Assembly (NCBI GenBank): GCA_017634675.1 | Contig: JAGBMX010000020.1 | Coordinates: 1-49,269 of the forward strand | Direction: 5' to 3' | Origin: Selenomonadaceae bacterium | Lineage (GTDB): Bacteria; Bacillota; Negativicutes; Selenomonadales; Selenomonadaceae | DNA: 49,269 nt | Part shown: one piece after another, positions 41,636 to 49,269 of the stretch | Position numbering within the stretch: the stretch's first letter is position 1 | Layout: every line of letters starts with the position of its first letter | Program-made: the position numbers and the translations under genes | Notes under the pieces: model-generated | The model's database searches: none | What the model was told of the DNA's origin: nothing | The model's input: only the letters and a program-made list of their open reading frames with translations

Positions 41636-42202
41636 ATGGCTGAAACAATAAGAATAAAAACTCCTTTCACCGAGGAGGATTCAAGAAAGCTTAAAGCAGG
41701 CGATTCGGTGCTTATCACGGGAGAGATTATCTCCGCCCGCGACGCCGCCCATAAAGCTATGACGGAAGCCCTTGCGAGAGGCGAAAAACTTCCCGTTGAT
41801 TGGAACAACCAGATGGTTTACTACCTTGGCCCCACTCCCGCAAAACCCGGCGACCCCATCGGCTCCTGCGGTCCCACCACTTCGGGACGCATGGACGCGT
41901 ACACTCCCACCATGCTTGATCAGGGCATCAAGGGCATGATTGGCAAGGGTTCGCGTACCAAAGAAGTAGTTGACGCCATGAAGAAACACGGCGTAACGTA
42001 TTTTGCGGCGGTAGGCGGCGCAGCGGCGTTAATCGCAAAGTCCGTCAAGAAATACGAAGTTTTGGCGTATCCCGAACTTGGTCCCGAGGCCGTCGCTCGT
42101 CTTACGGTTGAGGATTTCCCCGCTATAGTCGTTATCGACTGCGAAGGCAACAGCCTTTACGAGACCAATCAGGAAAAATACAGAACCCTTGAGGGATATT
42201 AA
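41636..42202 (+). CDS. Fumarate hydratase class I, beta subunit
   Basis: The 188-residue C-terminal half of class I fumarase: GEIISARDAAHK, YYLGPTPAKPG, SCGPTTSGRMD, MIGKGSRT and FAAVGGAAALIA. ATG 41636 follows AAAGGGGG, 15 bases after the alpha stop. The alpha and beta halves are fused in E. coli FumA; the split form is common in anaerobes. A GC hairpin with GAAG loop (42234-42249) follows. Confidence 0.92.
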   Translation: MAETIRIKTPFTEEDSRKLKAGDSVLITGEIISARDAAHKAMTEALARGEKLPVDWNNQMVYYLGPTPAKPGDPIGSCGPTTSGRMDAYTPTMLDQGIKGMIGKGSRTKEVVDAMKKHGVTYFAAVGGAAALIAKSVKKYEVLAYPELGPEAVARLTVEDFPAIVVIDCEGNSLYETNQEKYRTLEGY

Positions 42203-42230
42203 GTATAGTAAGCGACGATGAGTTTTACAT

Positions 42231-42252
42231 TTGCCCGCCGAAGGGCGGGTAA
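42231..42252 (+). terminator. Possible weak terminator or RNA hairpin between fumarase and sdhC
   Basis: CCCGCC/GGCGGG stem with GAAG loop, no proper T run. It may be processing or attenuation structure rather than a full terminator, so fumarase and sdh genes may be one operon. Confidence 0.4.
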
Positions 42253-42298
42253 ATCAAGCACAATTATTTTTGTCGTTACTAAAATTTAGGAGGTTCTT

Positions 42299-42925
42299 AT
42301 GAACACAGCATTTTATCTGCGCAGATTGCACTCCTTGGCGGGTCTCGTTTGCCTTGGCGCAGTGCTTTTTGAGCATATCTTTACAAATTCCATGGCGCTT
42401 GGCGGCGCTAAGGCGTTAGACGGCGCGCTTGCCATGATGGAGCTTATTCCCCCGCTCATTTTCCTCGCGCTTGAGATCGGCGCCATTGGCGTTCCCCTTC
42501 TCTTCCACGGGATTTACGGCATTTACATCGCTCTTGAAGCAAACAACAACCCCGGACGTTTCGGTTATACCCGCAACTGGTGCTTTGCCCTTCAGAGATG
42601 GACGGCTTGGTTCCTGGTTTTCTTCCTCATCTGGCACATCGGTTATCTTCGTATTTTTGAAAAGGGAATGAACGGCACCCATATTTCCTATGACCTCTTG
42701 CAGAGTCTCTTTGTGGGCAGCCCAATAACCGCTTGCCTTTACGTCTTGGGTATGTTTGCGGCGATTTTCCATTTCTGCAACGGCATTACCACGTTCTGCA
42801 TGACTTGGGGCATTACGAAAGGCCCGCGTTCGCAGAAAGTGGTCAGCGTTCTTTCCATGCTGCTCTGCGCCGGGCTTTGCCTTGTGACCCTTGCGTTTAT
42901 GTCCAGCTATTTCTTGATGGTTTAA
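42299..42925 (+). CDS. sdhC: Succinate dehydrogenase / fumarate reductase cytochrome b subunit
   Basis: A 208-residue membrane anchor with five hydrophobic helices, as in the B. subtilis SdhC and Wolinella FrdC type. Histidines in the helices (RRLHSLAG, LFEHIFT, LFHGIYG, IWHIGYL, IFHFCNG) are suitable diheme ligands. It links the soluble subunits to menaquinone. RBS TAGGAGG at the right distance. Three-gene order C-A-B with no SdhD is the single-anchor architecture. Needs haem, which the ahbA-ahbB pathway could supply. Confidence 0.9.
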   Translation: MNTAFYLRRLHSLAGLVCLGAVLFEHIFTNSMALGGAKALDGALAMMELIPPLIFLALEIGAIGVPLLFHGIYGIYIALEANNNPGRFGYTRNWCFALQRWTAWFLVFFLIWHIGYLRIFEKGMNGTHISYDLLQSLFVGSPITACLYVLGMFAAIFHFCNGITTFCMTWGITKGPRSQKVVSVLSMLLCAGLCLVTLAFMSSYFLMV

Positions 42926-42938
42926 AGGAGAGTAGAAT

Positions 42939-44765
42939 ATGGCAAAAGCAGAAAAACGCGTTATTGTCGTAGGCGGCGGCTTGTCCGGGCTTATGGCGAC
43001 GATTAAGATAGTTGAAGACGGCGGCGTTGTGGATCTTTTTTCCTACTGCCCCGTGAAACGCTCCCACTCCCTTTGCGCCCAGGGCGGCATCAACGCCTGT
43101 ATGGACACAAAAGGCGAAAAGGACAGCGTGTATGAACATTTTGACGATACCGTTTACGGCGGCGACTTCTTGGCGGATCAGCTTGCGGTTAAAGGCATGG
43201 TCGAGGCTGCGCCTAAAATCATAAAGATGTTTGACCGCATGGGCGTTCCCTTTACCCGCACCCCCGAAGGCACGTTAGACCTCAGAAACTTCGGCGGACA
43301 GAAAAACAAACGCACCGTGTTCGCAGGTTCCACCACGGGACAGCAACTTTTGTACGCCCTTGACGAACAGGTTCGCAAATGGGAAGTCAAAGGCAAAGTT
43401 AAAAAATACGAATTCTGGGAATTTTTGAGAGCGATAAAGAATAAGGACGGCATCGTTCGCGGCATCGTTGCGCAGAACATGAACTCCAACGAAATCGTTT
43501 CCTTCCCCGCAGACGTTGTTATACTCGCAACCGGAGGTCCCGGACAGGTTTACGGTCGTTGCACGGCTTCCACTATCTGCAACGGCTCCGCAGTTTCCGC
43601 TGTTTATCAGCAGGGCGCCGAAATTGGCAACCCCGAATTTTTGCAGATTCATCCCACGGCTATCCCCGGTAGCGACAAGAACCGCTTGATGAGCGAGGCT
43701 TGCCGCGGCGAGGGCGGGCGCGTTTGGGTATGGCGCAAGAATCCCGAAACGGGCGAAAAAGAGCGTTGGTACTTCCTTGAAGATATGTACCCCGCTTATG
43801 GCAACCTCGTTCCCCGCGATGTTGCGTCCCGCGCAATCTATAAAGTCGTCGTTCACATGGGACTCGGTATGCAGAACCCCAACAGGGTTTACCTCGACCT
43901 TTCCCATATCCCCGCCGACTATCTCGAAAGAAAATTGGGCGGCATCCTTGAGATGTACACAGACTTTGTGGGTAAAGACCCACGCGAGGTTCCTATGGAG
44001 ATTTTCCCCTCCATTCACTATTCGATGGGCGGCATCTGGGTTGACAGAATGCACCACACCAACATTCCCGGACTTATGGCTTCCGGCGAATGCGATTATC
44101 AATATCACGGCGCGAACCGTTTAGGCGCAAACTCCCTCCTTTCCGCCGTTTATTCCGGCATGGTATCGGGTCCCGAGGCGCTCCGTTACGCAAGAGCGGG
44201 CGAAACCGGCGAACCTCTCACCAAAGAGGAAATGGAAGCGGCTCGTAAAGAGTGCGTCGCCGAATTTGACAAAATCCGCCAGATGAACGGCACGGAGAAC
44301 GCAAAGCGTCTCCACCACGAACTTGGCGACATCATGTATAAATACGTTTCCGTCGAGCGCGACAACAACGGTCTCGACCAGTGCTTGAAGGAATTGAAAG
44401 ACCTCTTAAAGCGTTGGGACAATATCGGCGTTACCGACCACGGCTCTTGGGCTAATCAGGAAGCTATGTTCACCCGTCAGCTCCGCAACATGATTGTCTA
44501 CGCCATGGCGATAACTAAAGCTGCAAGACTTCGCGACGAGAGCCGCGGCGCTCACGCTAAAATCGTGCTTGACGCTAACGGCGAACGCGTGACCGACGAA
44601 AAGGGCGATCTCGTCTTTATGAACCGCGACGACGAGAAGTTTATGCGCACCACGATCGTTTCTTTCGACAAGGAAAAGGAAGAACCGGTCGTTACATACA
44701 GAGAATTCGAGCACTCGCTGATTAAGCCGCGTCTTAGAAACTACGCCGTTGCGAAGAAAGAGTAA
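42939..44765 (+). CDS. sdhA: Succinate dehydrogenase / fumarate reductase flavoprotein
   Basis: The catalytic subunit that interconverts succinate and fumarate. The 608-residue protein has the FAD fold VVGGGLSGLMATIK, the covalent-FAD histidine region RSHSLCAQGGINAC, active-site HPTAIPGSDKNRLMSEACRG with the catalytic arginine, GGIWVD and the GANRLGANSLLSA segment. The start has AAAGGAGAG 14 bases after sdhC. Direction in vivo (fumarate reduction is likely in a fermenter) cannot be read from sequence. Confidence 0.95.
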   Translation: MAKAEKRVIVVGGGLSGLMATIKIVEDGGVVDLFSYCPVKRSHSLCAQGGINACMDTKGEKDSVYEHFDDTVYGGDFLADQLAVKGMVEAAPKIIKMFDRMGVPFTRTPEGTLDLRNFGGQKNKRTVFAGSTTGQQLLYALDEQVRKWEVKGKVKKYEFWEFLRAIKNKDGIVRGIVAQNMNSNEIVSFPADVVILATGGPGQVYGRCTASTICNGSAVSAVYQQGAEIGNPEFLQIHPTAIPGSDKNRLMSEACRGEGGRVWVWRKNPETGEKERWYFLEDMYPAYGNLVPRDVASRAIYKVVVHMGLGMQNPNRVYLDLSHIPADYLERKLGGILEMYTDFVGKDPREVPMEIFPSIHYSMGGIWVDRMHHTNIPGLMASGECDYQYHGANRLGANSLLSAVYSGMVSGPEALRYARAGETGEPLTKEEMEAARKECVAEFDKIRQMNGTENAKRLHHELGDIMYKYVSVERDNNGLDQCLKELKDLLKRWDNIGVTDHGSWANQEAMFTRQLRNMIVYAMAITKAARLRDESRGAHAKIVLDANGERVTDEKGDLVFMNRDDEKFMRTTIVSFDKEKEEPVVTYREFEHSLIKPRLRNYAVAKKE

Positions 44766-44780
44766 AAGGGAGAGAATGCT

Positions 44781-45533
44781 ATGAGCGATAATCAAAAAGT
44801 AAGATTTATAATCGAGCGGCAGGACAGCCCTGATTCCAAGCCTTACACGGAAGAATTCGACGTGGATTACCGTCCCGGGCTGAACGTTGTTGCGGCTCTT
44901 ATGGAAATTCAGCAGAACCCCGTAACGGTGGACGGCAAAAAGGTCGCCCCCGTTGTTTGGGAGTGCAACTGCCTTGAAAAAGTTTGCGGCGCCTGCATGA
45001 TGGTCATTAACGGCAAAGCGCGTCAGGCCTGTTGCGCTCTTATCGACGAGTTAAAGCAGCCCATCCGCTTGGCTCCCGCCCGTACCTTCCCTGTTGTCCG
45101 CGATCTTATGGTTGACCGTTCCGTTATGTTTGAAAGTCTCAAAAAGATTCAAGGCTGGGTTGAGATTGATGGCAGTTTCGATTCCGTCGATGCGCCGCGT
45201 CAAAATCCCTATACGGCGCAAGTCGCCTACGAGATTTCACACTGCATGACCTGCGGTTGCTGTCTTGAAGCCTGCCCGAACGTCGGACCGCAGAGCGACT
45301 TCATAGGCCCTGCGCCGACCGTACAAGCGTATCTTTTCAATTTGCATCCGATTGGCAAATACGATGCGCCCAAGCGCTTGGAAGCGTTAATGCAAAAAGG
45401 CGGCATCACGAGCTGCGGCAACAGTCAAAACTGCGTGGAGGTTTGCCCCAAGAGCATAAAACTTACCACCTACCTTGCGCAGCTTAACCGCGACGTAAAC
45501 AAACAGGCTTTGAGAAATATATTTAACGTGTAA
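44781..45533 (+). CDS. sdhB: Succinate dehydrogenase / fumarate reductase iron-sulfur protein
   Basis: The 250-residue electron-transfer subunit with [2Fe-2S] motif CNCLEKVCGACMM plus a later Cys, [4Fe-4S] motif CMTCGCCLEACP and [3Fe-4S] motif CGNSQNCVEVCPK. It transfers electrons between FAD and the haem/quinone subunit. RBS AAAGGGAGAG; 15 bases after sdhA. It is the last gene before a clear terminator. Confidence 0.95.
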   Translation: MSDNQKVRFIIERQDSPDSKPYTEEFDVDYRPGLNVVAALMEIQQNPVTVDGKKVAPVVWECNCLEKVCGACMMVINGKARQACCALIDELKQPIRLAPARTFPVVRDLMVDRSVMFESLKKIQGWVEIDGSFDSVDAPRQNPYTAQVAYEISHCMTCGCCLEACPNVGPQSDFIGPAPTVQAYLFNLHPIGKYDAPKRLEALMQKGGITSCGNSQNCVEVCPKSIKLTTYLAQLNRDVNKQALRNIFNV

Positions 45534-45535
45534 CC

Positions 45536-45572
45536 AAAAAACGGCTGTCGCTTTTGCGGCAGCCGTTTTTTA
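45536..45572 (+). terminator. Terminator of the sdh operon
   Basis: AAAAACGGCTG pairs with CAGCCGTTTTTT, a few bases after the sdhB stop. It also separates the operon from the convergent spx-like gene. Confidence 0.9.
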
Positions 45573-45599
45573 TAAGTCAAACCGCCTATTGGCGGCTTC

Positions 45600-45959
45600 T
45601 TATGTCAACCGTTCTTCCCATTCTTTTTCTTTAAATCCCACCAAAACTTTATCATCACTCACCAACAAGGGACGCTTTACAAGCATACCATCGGTAGCGA
45701 GAAGCGCGTATTGCTCGTCTGCGCTCATATTTGAGAGTTTATCCTTTAGTCCTAATTCTTTATACTTCAGTCCGCTTGTATTGAAAAATCGTTTCAGCGG
45801 CAATCCGCTTTTCTCATGCCATAAGCGAAGTTCCTGTTCGTTCGGGTTATTTTCCTTAATATCTCGTACAGTTACGGCTATGTCGTTATCGACGAGCCAT
45901 TTTTCGGCTTTTTTACAAGTGGTGCAACGGGGGTAACATACGAAAATTGGTTTATTCAT
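45600..45959 (-). CDS. ArsC/Spx-family thioredoxin-fold protein
   Basis: A 119-residue protein with CYPRCTTCKKAEKWL at the N-terminus: CTTC resembles the redox CxxC of Spx/MgsR and related YffB-type proteins. It could be an Spx-like RNA-polymerase-binding regulator, an arsenate-reductase-like enzyme or an uncharacterised YffB-type reductase; the sequence does not decide. RBS AAGGAG precedes the ATG at 45959. Its ATG overlaps the stop codon of a truncated HEPN reading frame (ATGA), which suggests that a deletion joined the two. Confidence 0.75.
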   Translation of the reverse strand: MNKPIFVCYPRCTTCKKAEKWLVDNDIAVTVRDIKENNPNEQELRLWHEKSGLPLKRFFNTSGLKYKELGLKDKLSNMSADEQYALLATDGMLVKRPLLVSDDKVLVGFKEKEWEERLT

Positions 45960-46072
45960 GTTTGCTCCTTCTTTCTGTTGACGGTTTTACTATCAAGATG
46001 TTTTGCCACTCCCAAATCATCTTTTGCGTAAATTAGCCATTCCTCCGCATCCTTTAAATAAGCGTTATCCAT
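45956..46072 (-). pseudogene. Truncated HEPN-domain gene (toxin partner of the MNT protein)
   Basis: A 38-codon frame starts MDNAYLKDAEEWLIYAKDDL, the usual N-terminus of HEPN proteins that pair with MNT nucleotidyltransferases. Its ATG overlaps the end of the MNT gene by 8 bases, as in intact pairs. After about residue 27 the similarity ends and the frame stops at TGA in the spx-like start. The catalytic RxxxxH region, normally beyond residue 80, is missing, so no active toxin can be made. Confidence 0.7.
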
Positions 46073-46376
46073 ACAAAATCACTCCATTTTTCACAACTTC
46101 ATTTTCAATACTCAATCTATGTTTTCTGCTCTCAAAGTTGCTTTCTGTGCCAATAACAATATCTACGGCTCGGGTTCTTACGTTACGGATGGATTTATAG
46201 GCTTTTGCGGTCAAATCAACCAAATTTTCCGTATCGTCCTTTACAACTATATAAAAGTCGAAATCGCTATCAACTTTCGCAGTGCCGCTGGCAAAAGAAC
46301 CGAATAGGTATATTCTAAGCGGAGATAAAATATTGATAAAACTTTCTTTAATTTTTTCTATTTCGTCTTTAACCAT
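46065..46376 (-). CDS. MNT-type minimal nucleotidyltransferase (antitoxin-like)
   Basis: A 103-residue polymerase-beta-fold protein with GSFASGTAKVDSDFDF, where the GS and two Asp make the catalytic centre, plus a later Asp in AVDIVIG. MNT proteins act as antitoxins of HEPN RNases, in some cases by adenylylating the toxin. Here the HEPN partner is only a remnant (45956-46072), so the protein is an orphan antitoxin or has another role. RBS AGGAG at the right distance. Confidence 0.85.
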   Translation of the reverse strand: MVKDEIEKIKESFINILSPLRIYLFGSFASGTAKVDSDFDFYIVVKDDTENLVDLTAKAYKSIRNVRTRAVDIVIGTESNFESRKHRLSIENEVVKNGVILYG

Positions 46377-46517
46377 TTTATTTTTCTCCTATCAAAGATG
46401 ATTGTGCACTATTTTTAAATTTTATGAATGACGGCGATATTACGTGTGTCATCTCCTTATACTTCCCTTAATTTTATCATCTTGTAATTGTAAAGTAAAT
46501 CGTAAAATTTCTCGTTC

Positions 46518-46856
46518 TCATTTCTGCGACTGCCTTCTGTTAAAAATTGGAATCACATTTACAAGCGGCTCTTCATAGGGATGAACTTCGTATATCGCGT
46601 TTAACGTCTTGTCCAAATTTTCCGCGTTGATATTGACTTCGACCTTAATTTCCTCCGCTTCGCTTACTTCGCCTTCCGTTCCTATGTATGGACTGCTTCC
46701 TTTAAGCGGTCGCCACGCTCCGGTTACTTTACTGTACGCCAAACATGAATCGTAATTCCCAAGACAACCTGCGCCAACGGATTGAAGCGCTTTGCGTAAA
46801 GGCGGTAAGTGAGATTCGGGAATGAAAATCTCTAGTTTTAGTTGGTTAATTTCCAA
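46518..46856 (-). CDS. Stand-alone NIF3/YqfO-insert-type domain protein
   Basis: A 112-residue protein starting at TTG 46856 with GGAGAG. The segments LEIFIPESHLPPLRKAL, GAGCLGNYDSC, YIGTEGE and VHPYEEPLVNVIP match the PII/CutA-like domain inserted in NIF3-family (YqfO/YbgI) proteins, here without the flanking NIF3 halves. Function unknown. Weakly supported as a functional gene because its neighbours are decayed. Confidence 0.65.
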   Translation of the reverse strand: MEINQLKLEIFIPESHLPPLRKALQSVGAGCLGNYDSCLAYSKVTGAWRPLKGSSPYIGTEGEVSEAEEIKVEVNINAENLDKTLNAIYEVHPYEEPLVNVIPIFNRRQSQK

Positions 46857-46877
46857 ATTGTTCTCTCCAATACAATT

Positions 46878-47081
46878 TTACGTTTCAACTACCCCATACT
46901 TTCTGAAAACCGCCTCGAAATCATCAAGCGTCATAGCGTTATTGACCGCTTCCCTAAGTTCGCTATTTTCAATTTGCGCGATAAGTTCGTAAACGGCAGC
47001 CATAATGTCCCCGCTTTCTTTGATAGTTTTTAAAGGTTGGCAAAAATAATTCTTCAAAGATATTGCTACTTCAGATAGCAA
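46878..47081 (-). CDS. Unknown small protein or gene fragment
   Basis: A 67-codon frame from TTG 47081, or 41 codons from ATG 47003. The C-terminal part (NSELREAVNNAMTLDDFEAV) is helical. No RBS of quality is seen and no family is recognised. It abuts the palindromic repeat that truncates the TRAP permease, so it may be a remnant. Confidence 0.3.
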   Translation of the reverse strand: MLSEVAISLKNYFCQPLKTIKESGDIMAAVYELIAQIENSELREAVNNAMTLDDFEAVFRKYGVVET

Positions 47082-47117
47082 TTCGACATTTTTTCCTTAA
47101 ATCCTGCATAGCTCTTG

Positions 47118-47162
47118 AGCCTTCCCTCTACGGGGAGGGTAGGCTCGAAGCGGCGGGGAGTA
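47118..47162. repeat. Palindromic repeat at the TRAP permease breakpoint
   Basis: CCTTCCCTCTACGGGGAGGG followed by GCTCGAAGCGGCGGGGAG resembles the palindromic family at the window ends. The coding homology of the permease begins at its right edge. Confidence 0.55.
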
Positions 47163-48338
47163 AGTTCCGTAGCTAATGTTGTCGGAACCGGAAGTTTAAC
47201 CATACCCATGATGAAAAAGCTGGGGTACCATAAAAATTTTGCGGGCGCGGTAGAAGCCGCCGCTTCCACCGGCGGACAACTTATGCCGCCCGTCATGGGA
47301 GCCGCCGCATTTTTAATGGCTGAATTTGTGGGGGTGCCTTACGTTGAAATAGTAAAAGCCGCGGCGATACCCGCGTTATTGTATTTTTTGGGCGTATGGC
47401 TGGGCGTGCATTTTGAGGCTAAACGCAATCATTTGAAAGGCATATCGAAGGACAAACTTCCAAAAATCGGCGAAATATTGAAAGAACGCGGGCATTTAGC
47501 CATACCGTTACTCGTTATAGTGTATCTTTTGGTGACGGGTTACACCCCAATGCGAGCGGCATTGGTTGCGCTGTTTCTTTCGATAATTTGCGCGTCGCTC
47601 CGCAAATCCACCAGAATGAAGCCGATAGAAATCGTAAAAGGTTTGGACAAAGGCGCGAGGGGCGCGCTTGGTGTGCTTGTGGCTTGCGCGTCCGCAGGAA
47701 TTATCATAGGCGTGGTTACAAAAACCGGCATGGGGTTAAAACTTGCCTCAAGCCTTATAGACCTTTCGGGCGGCGTATTGCTTCCCAGTTTGTTCTTTAC
47801 TATGATTACGGCGATAGTGTTAGGCATGGGCGTGCCTACGACAGCAAACTACGTCATAACCTCCACCGTGGCTGCGCCGGCGCTTCTGCAAATCGGTATT
47901 CCAGCGCTTGCCGCTCATATGTTCGTATTTTATTTCGGTATAATAGCGGACGTGACGCCGCCTGTTGCGCTTGCGGCGTTTGCCGGCGCGGGAATAAGCG
48001 GAGGCAACGCGCTTAGAACCGGTATAAACGCTTCAAAACTTGCCATAGCCGCTTTTATAATTCCCTATATGTTTGTAATGAGTCCGGAACTGTTGCTGCA
48101 AGGCGGAGATATTTCCATAACGATTATGGCGCTTGTAACCGCTATAATCGGCATGATAGCTTTAAGCGCTTCTCTTATCGGGTATTTTGTAGATTATATG
48201 AAAAAACCCGAAAGATTAATCCTGTTTATGGGCGGGCTTTTAATGGTAAACCCCGGCGTTACCACCGATATAATAGGCATTGCGCTTATCATTACGGTAA
48301 TCTTTTTGCAAAAGCGGCATAAGAGAAAAACGCTTTAA
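47163..48338 (+). pseudogene. TRAP fused permease (TAXI-type), N-terminal part missing
   Basis: The remaining 391 residues match the C-terminal part of the fused 4TM/12TM TRAP permease: SSVANVVGTG, AGAVEAAASTGGQLMPPVMG, AAFLMAEFVGVPY, GMGVPTTANYV and many transmembrane helices. Intact proteins are about 640-680 residues; the first about 240 are absent and replaced by the palindromic repeat. An in-frame TTG at 47115 lies inside the repeat without a usable RBS. Fused permeases work with TAXI-type binding proteins, not with the DctP type at 272-1297, so this is not simply the missing partner. Transport activity is unlikely. Confidence 0.8.
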
Positions 48339-48366
48339 TTCAAGTTTTGCTGAAAAAGTAAAAAAC

Positions 48367-48404
48367 CAAAAATGTCCCTCGCTTAATATGTGGGGGACAT
48401 TTTA
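48367..48404 (+). terminator. Terminator after the TRAP permease remnant
   Basis: AAAATGTCCC pairs with GGGACATTTT around a 14-base loop. A GTG at 48390 lies inside it and is not a credible start. Confidence 0.75.
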
Positions 48405-48425
48405 GCATTAAAGAAGGGTAATATT

Positions 48426-49058
48426 TTGATTGCATATAAACTTATTCGCTCAAACAGAAAAAGCGTCGGCATTAGGATAGAAACTGACGGAAGTCTTGTT
48501 GTCAGGGCTCCAAAGGGAATTGAAAGATTTGAAATTGACAAGATGGTGAAAAAGCAAGAGGCTTGGATAGAAGAAAAAAGAGCGGCGTTCAGGGCTTTTG
48601 ATGCGGCTCATCCTTCAAATACAATACCTTATCTTGGGAAGAACTACATAACGGTAGAACAGGATATCGACGATATTGAGCTAAAAGGGGACAGAATTTT
48701 TATCCCGAAAGGTTACGACACAATCTGTTGGCTTAAATCCGAGGCCTCCCGTATTTTATCCGAACGCATGAAATACTACGCAACCGCCGTAAATTTATTT
48801 CCAAAGAGGGCAAAACTTTCAAATGCAAGGAGCAAATGGGGTTCTTGCAGTTCCAAAAGAAGTATAAACCTATCTTGGCGACTGATTTTCTGTCCCTTAT
48901 CTGTCATAGATTATGTAATTGTTCACGAACTGTGCCACATAGTTCACATGAACCACAGCGCGGCATTTTGGGAAAAAGTAGAAAGCGTATTGCCAAAGTA
49001 TAAGCAAGAACGTGAATGGTTAAAAGAAAACGCCAGATTGCTTGACATGTATTCCTAA
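48426..49058 (+). CDS. YgjP/WLM-type metal-dependent hydrolase (M48-like)
   Basis: A 210-residue protein from TTG 48426 with AGAAGGG 7 bases upstream. The C-terminal domain carries the zinc motif HELCHIVHMNHS, preceded by the conserved SKWGSCSSK and INLSWRLIF segments of the YgjP family (DUF45). The N-terminal part has RSNRKSVGIRIETDG, also typical. Family members are putative cytoplasmic metalloproteases of unknown substrate. It is the last gene before the right-end repeat. Confidence 0.88.
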   Translation: MIAYKLIRSNRKSVGIRIETDGSLVVRAPKGIERFEIDKMVKKQEAWIEEKRAAFRAFDAAHPSNTIPYLGKNYITVEQDIDDIELKGDRIFIPKGYDTICWLKSEASRILSERMKYYATAVNLFPKRAKLSNARSKWGSCSSKRSINLSWRLIFCPLSVIDYVIVHELCHIVHMNHSAAFWEKVESVLPKYKQEREWLKENARLLDMYS

Positions 49059-49219
49059 GTTACTATTCACGGGTAGTACAAAAAGAAAAAACGGTGCTCT
49101 TCATGGTCAACCCCTCTGCCCTTCGGGCACCTCCCCTTTCAGGGGAGGCTCTCTGATTTCTCATTTTGTGGATATATAATAGAAAAGTCACCTTCACGTT
49201 GCCTCCCATGAAAGGGGAG
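49059..49219 (-). repeat. Intergenic palindromic repeat, right copy (inverted relative to 1-161)
   Basis: Reverse complement of 1-161 with about 8 mismatches. It begins with the TTACTATTCACG boundary right after the YgjP gene and continues beyond the matched part into GGGGGACCGCGAAGCGGTGG. An open frame of 65 codons on the minus strand is only the repeat itself. Confidence 0.85.
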
Positions 49220-49269
49220 GGGGACCGCGAAGCGGTGGAGAGGTCATCTGTGAACGGCACTAATTCGCC

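Noticed and set aside
43275-44108. 277-codon minus-strand frame inside sdhA
   Set aside because: Antisense shadow of the conserved flavoprotein; no independent support.
1-49219. A 49-kb composite mobile element bounded by the inverted repeats
   Set aside because: No transposase or target duplication is visible, gene content is mostly housekeeping, and related palindromes occur inside the window; a contig ending in repeats is simpler.
49063-49260. 65-codon minus-strand gene at the right end
   Set aside because: It lies wholly inside the palindromic repeat that is also found at 1-161; no protein features.
1-49269. CRISPR array, tRNA or rRNA genes, integrase or transposase
   Set aside because: No regularly spaced direct repeats, no cloverleaf or rRNA stretch and no recombinase motif were recognised on either strand.

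Overview
The window looks like a chromosomal segment, probably one whole assembly contig, from an anaerobic diderm Firmicute of the Negativicutes type (Acidaminococcaceae / Phascolarctobacterium-like relatives; inferred from gene content, not proven). Strong GGAGG-type ribosome binding sites, RarA, EngB, an Spx-like protein and a giant CoA-dehydratase-activase-type protein are Firmicute-like. A TolC-MacA-MacB tripartite exporter implies an outer membrane. SdhC-A-B with an iron-sulfur fumarase suggests fumarate respiration or succinate formation. No rRNA, tRNA, CRISPR array, integrase or transposase gene was seen.

Layout. 1-1352: a 161-bp repeat (an inverted copy closes the window at 49059-49219), then an orphan TRAP solute-binding lipoprotein. 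1386-11722: a nitrogen and amino-acid block with glutamine synthetase, LL-diaminopimelate aminotransferase, an ANTAR-domain sensor, an ASCH-like protein and a three-gene ferredoxin-rich glutamate synthase. The glutamine synthetase leader carries ANTAR-type hexaloop hairpins in front of an intrinsic terminator, so the ANTAR protein nearby is its probable antiterminator. 11723-21433: a promoter with a short-ORF/terminator leader, then a cluster of three dynamin-like GTPases, an M48-type peptidase, two exported small paralogues and an unknown protein. 21713-32653 (minus strand): the activase-type protein, then a compact six-gene run tolC-macA-macB(ATPase)-macB(permease)-rarA-ttcA. 32875-34923: an unknown gene, engB, and ahbA-ahbB (siroheme decarboxylase, alternative haem route). 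34965-38862: three exported enzymes for pectin (methylesterase, exo-polygalacturonase, esterase). 39221-45533: an aminotransferase, fumarase alpha/beta and SdhCAB. 45600-49058: a decayed zone with an Spx/ArsC-like gene, an MNT nucleotidyltransferase next to a truncated HEPN gene, a stand-alone NIF3-type domain, a TRAP permease without its N-terminal part and a YgjP-type metallohydrolase.

The most unusual signal is a family of six dispersed elements (3446-3530 reversed, 3583-3676, 4999-5090, 21497-21660, 36102-36193, 39104-39200). Each has a pyrimidine tract Y1, its mirror image Y2, and a purine tract R complementary to Y2. Tract sequences differ between copies, yet Y1 matches R in parallel (T over A, C over G) at 139 of 143 positions summed over the six copies. 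This is the geometry of a pyrimidine-motif triple helix built on a long hairpin, in DNA or RNA. The dynamin/M48/exported-pair cluster and the ANTAR circuit are the other two systems most worth following.
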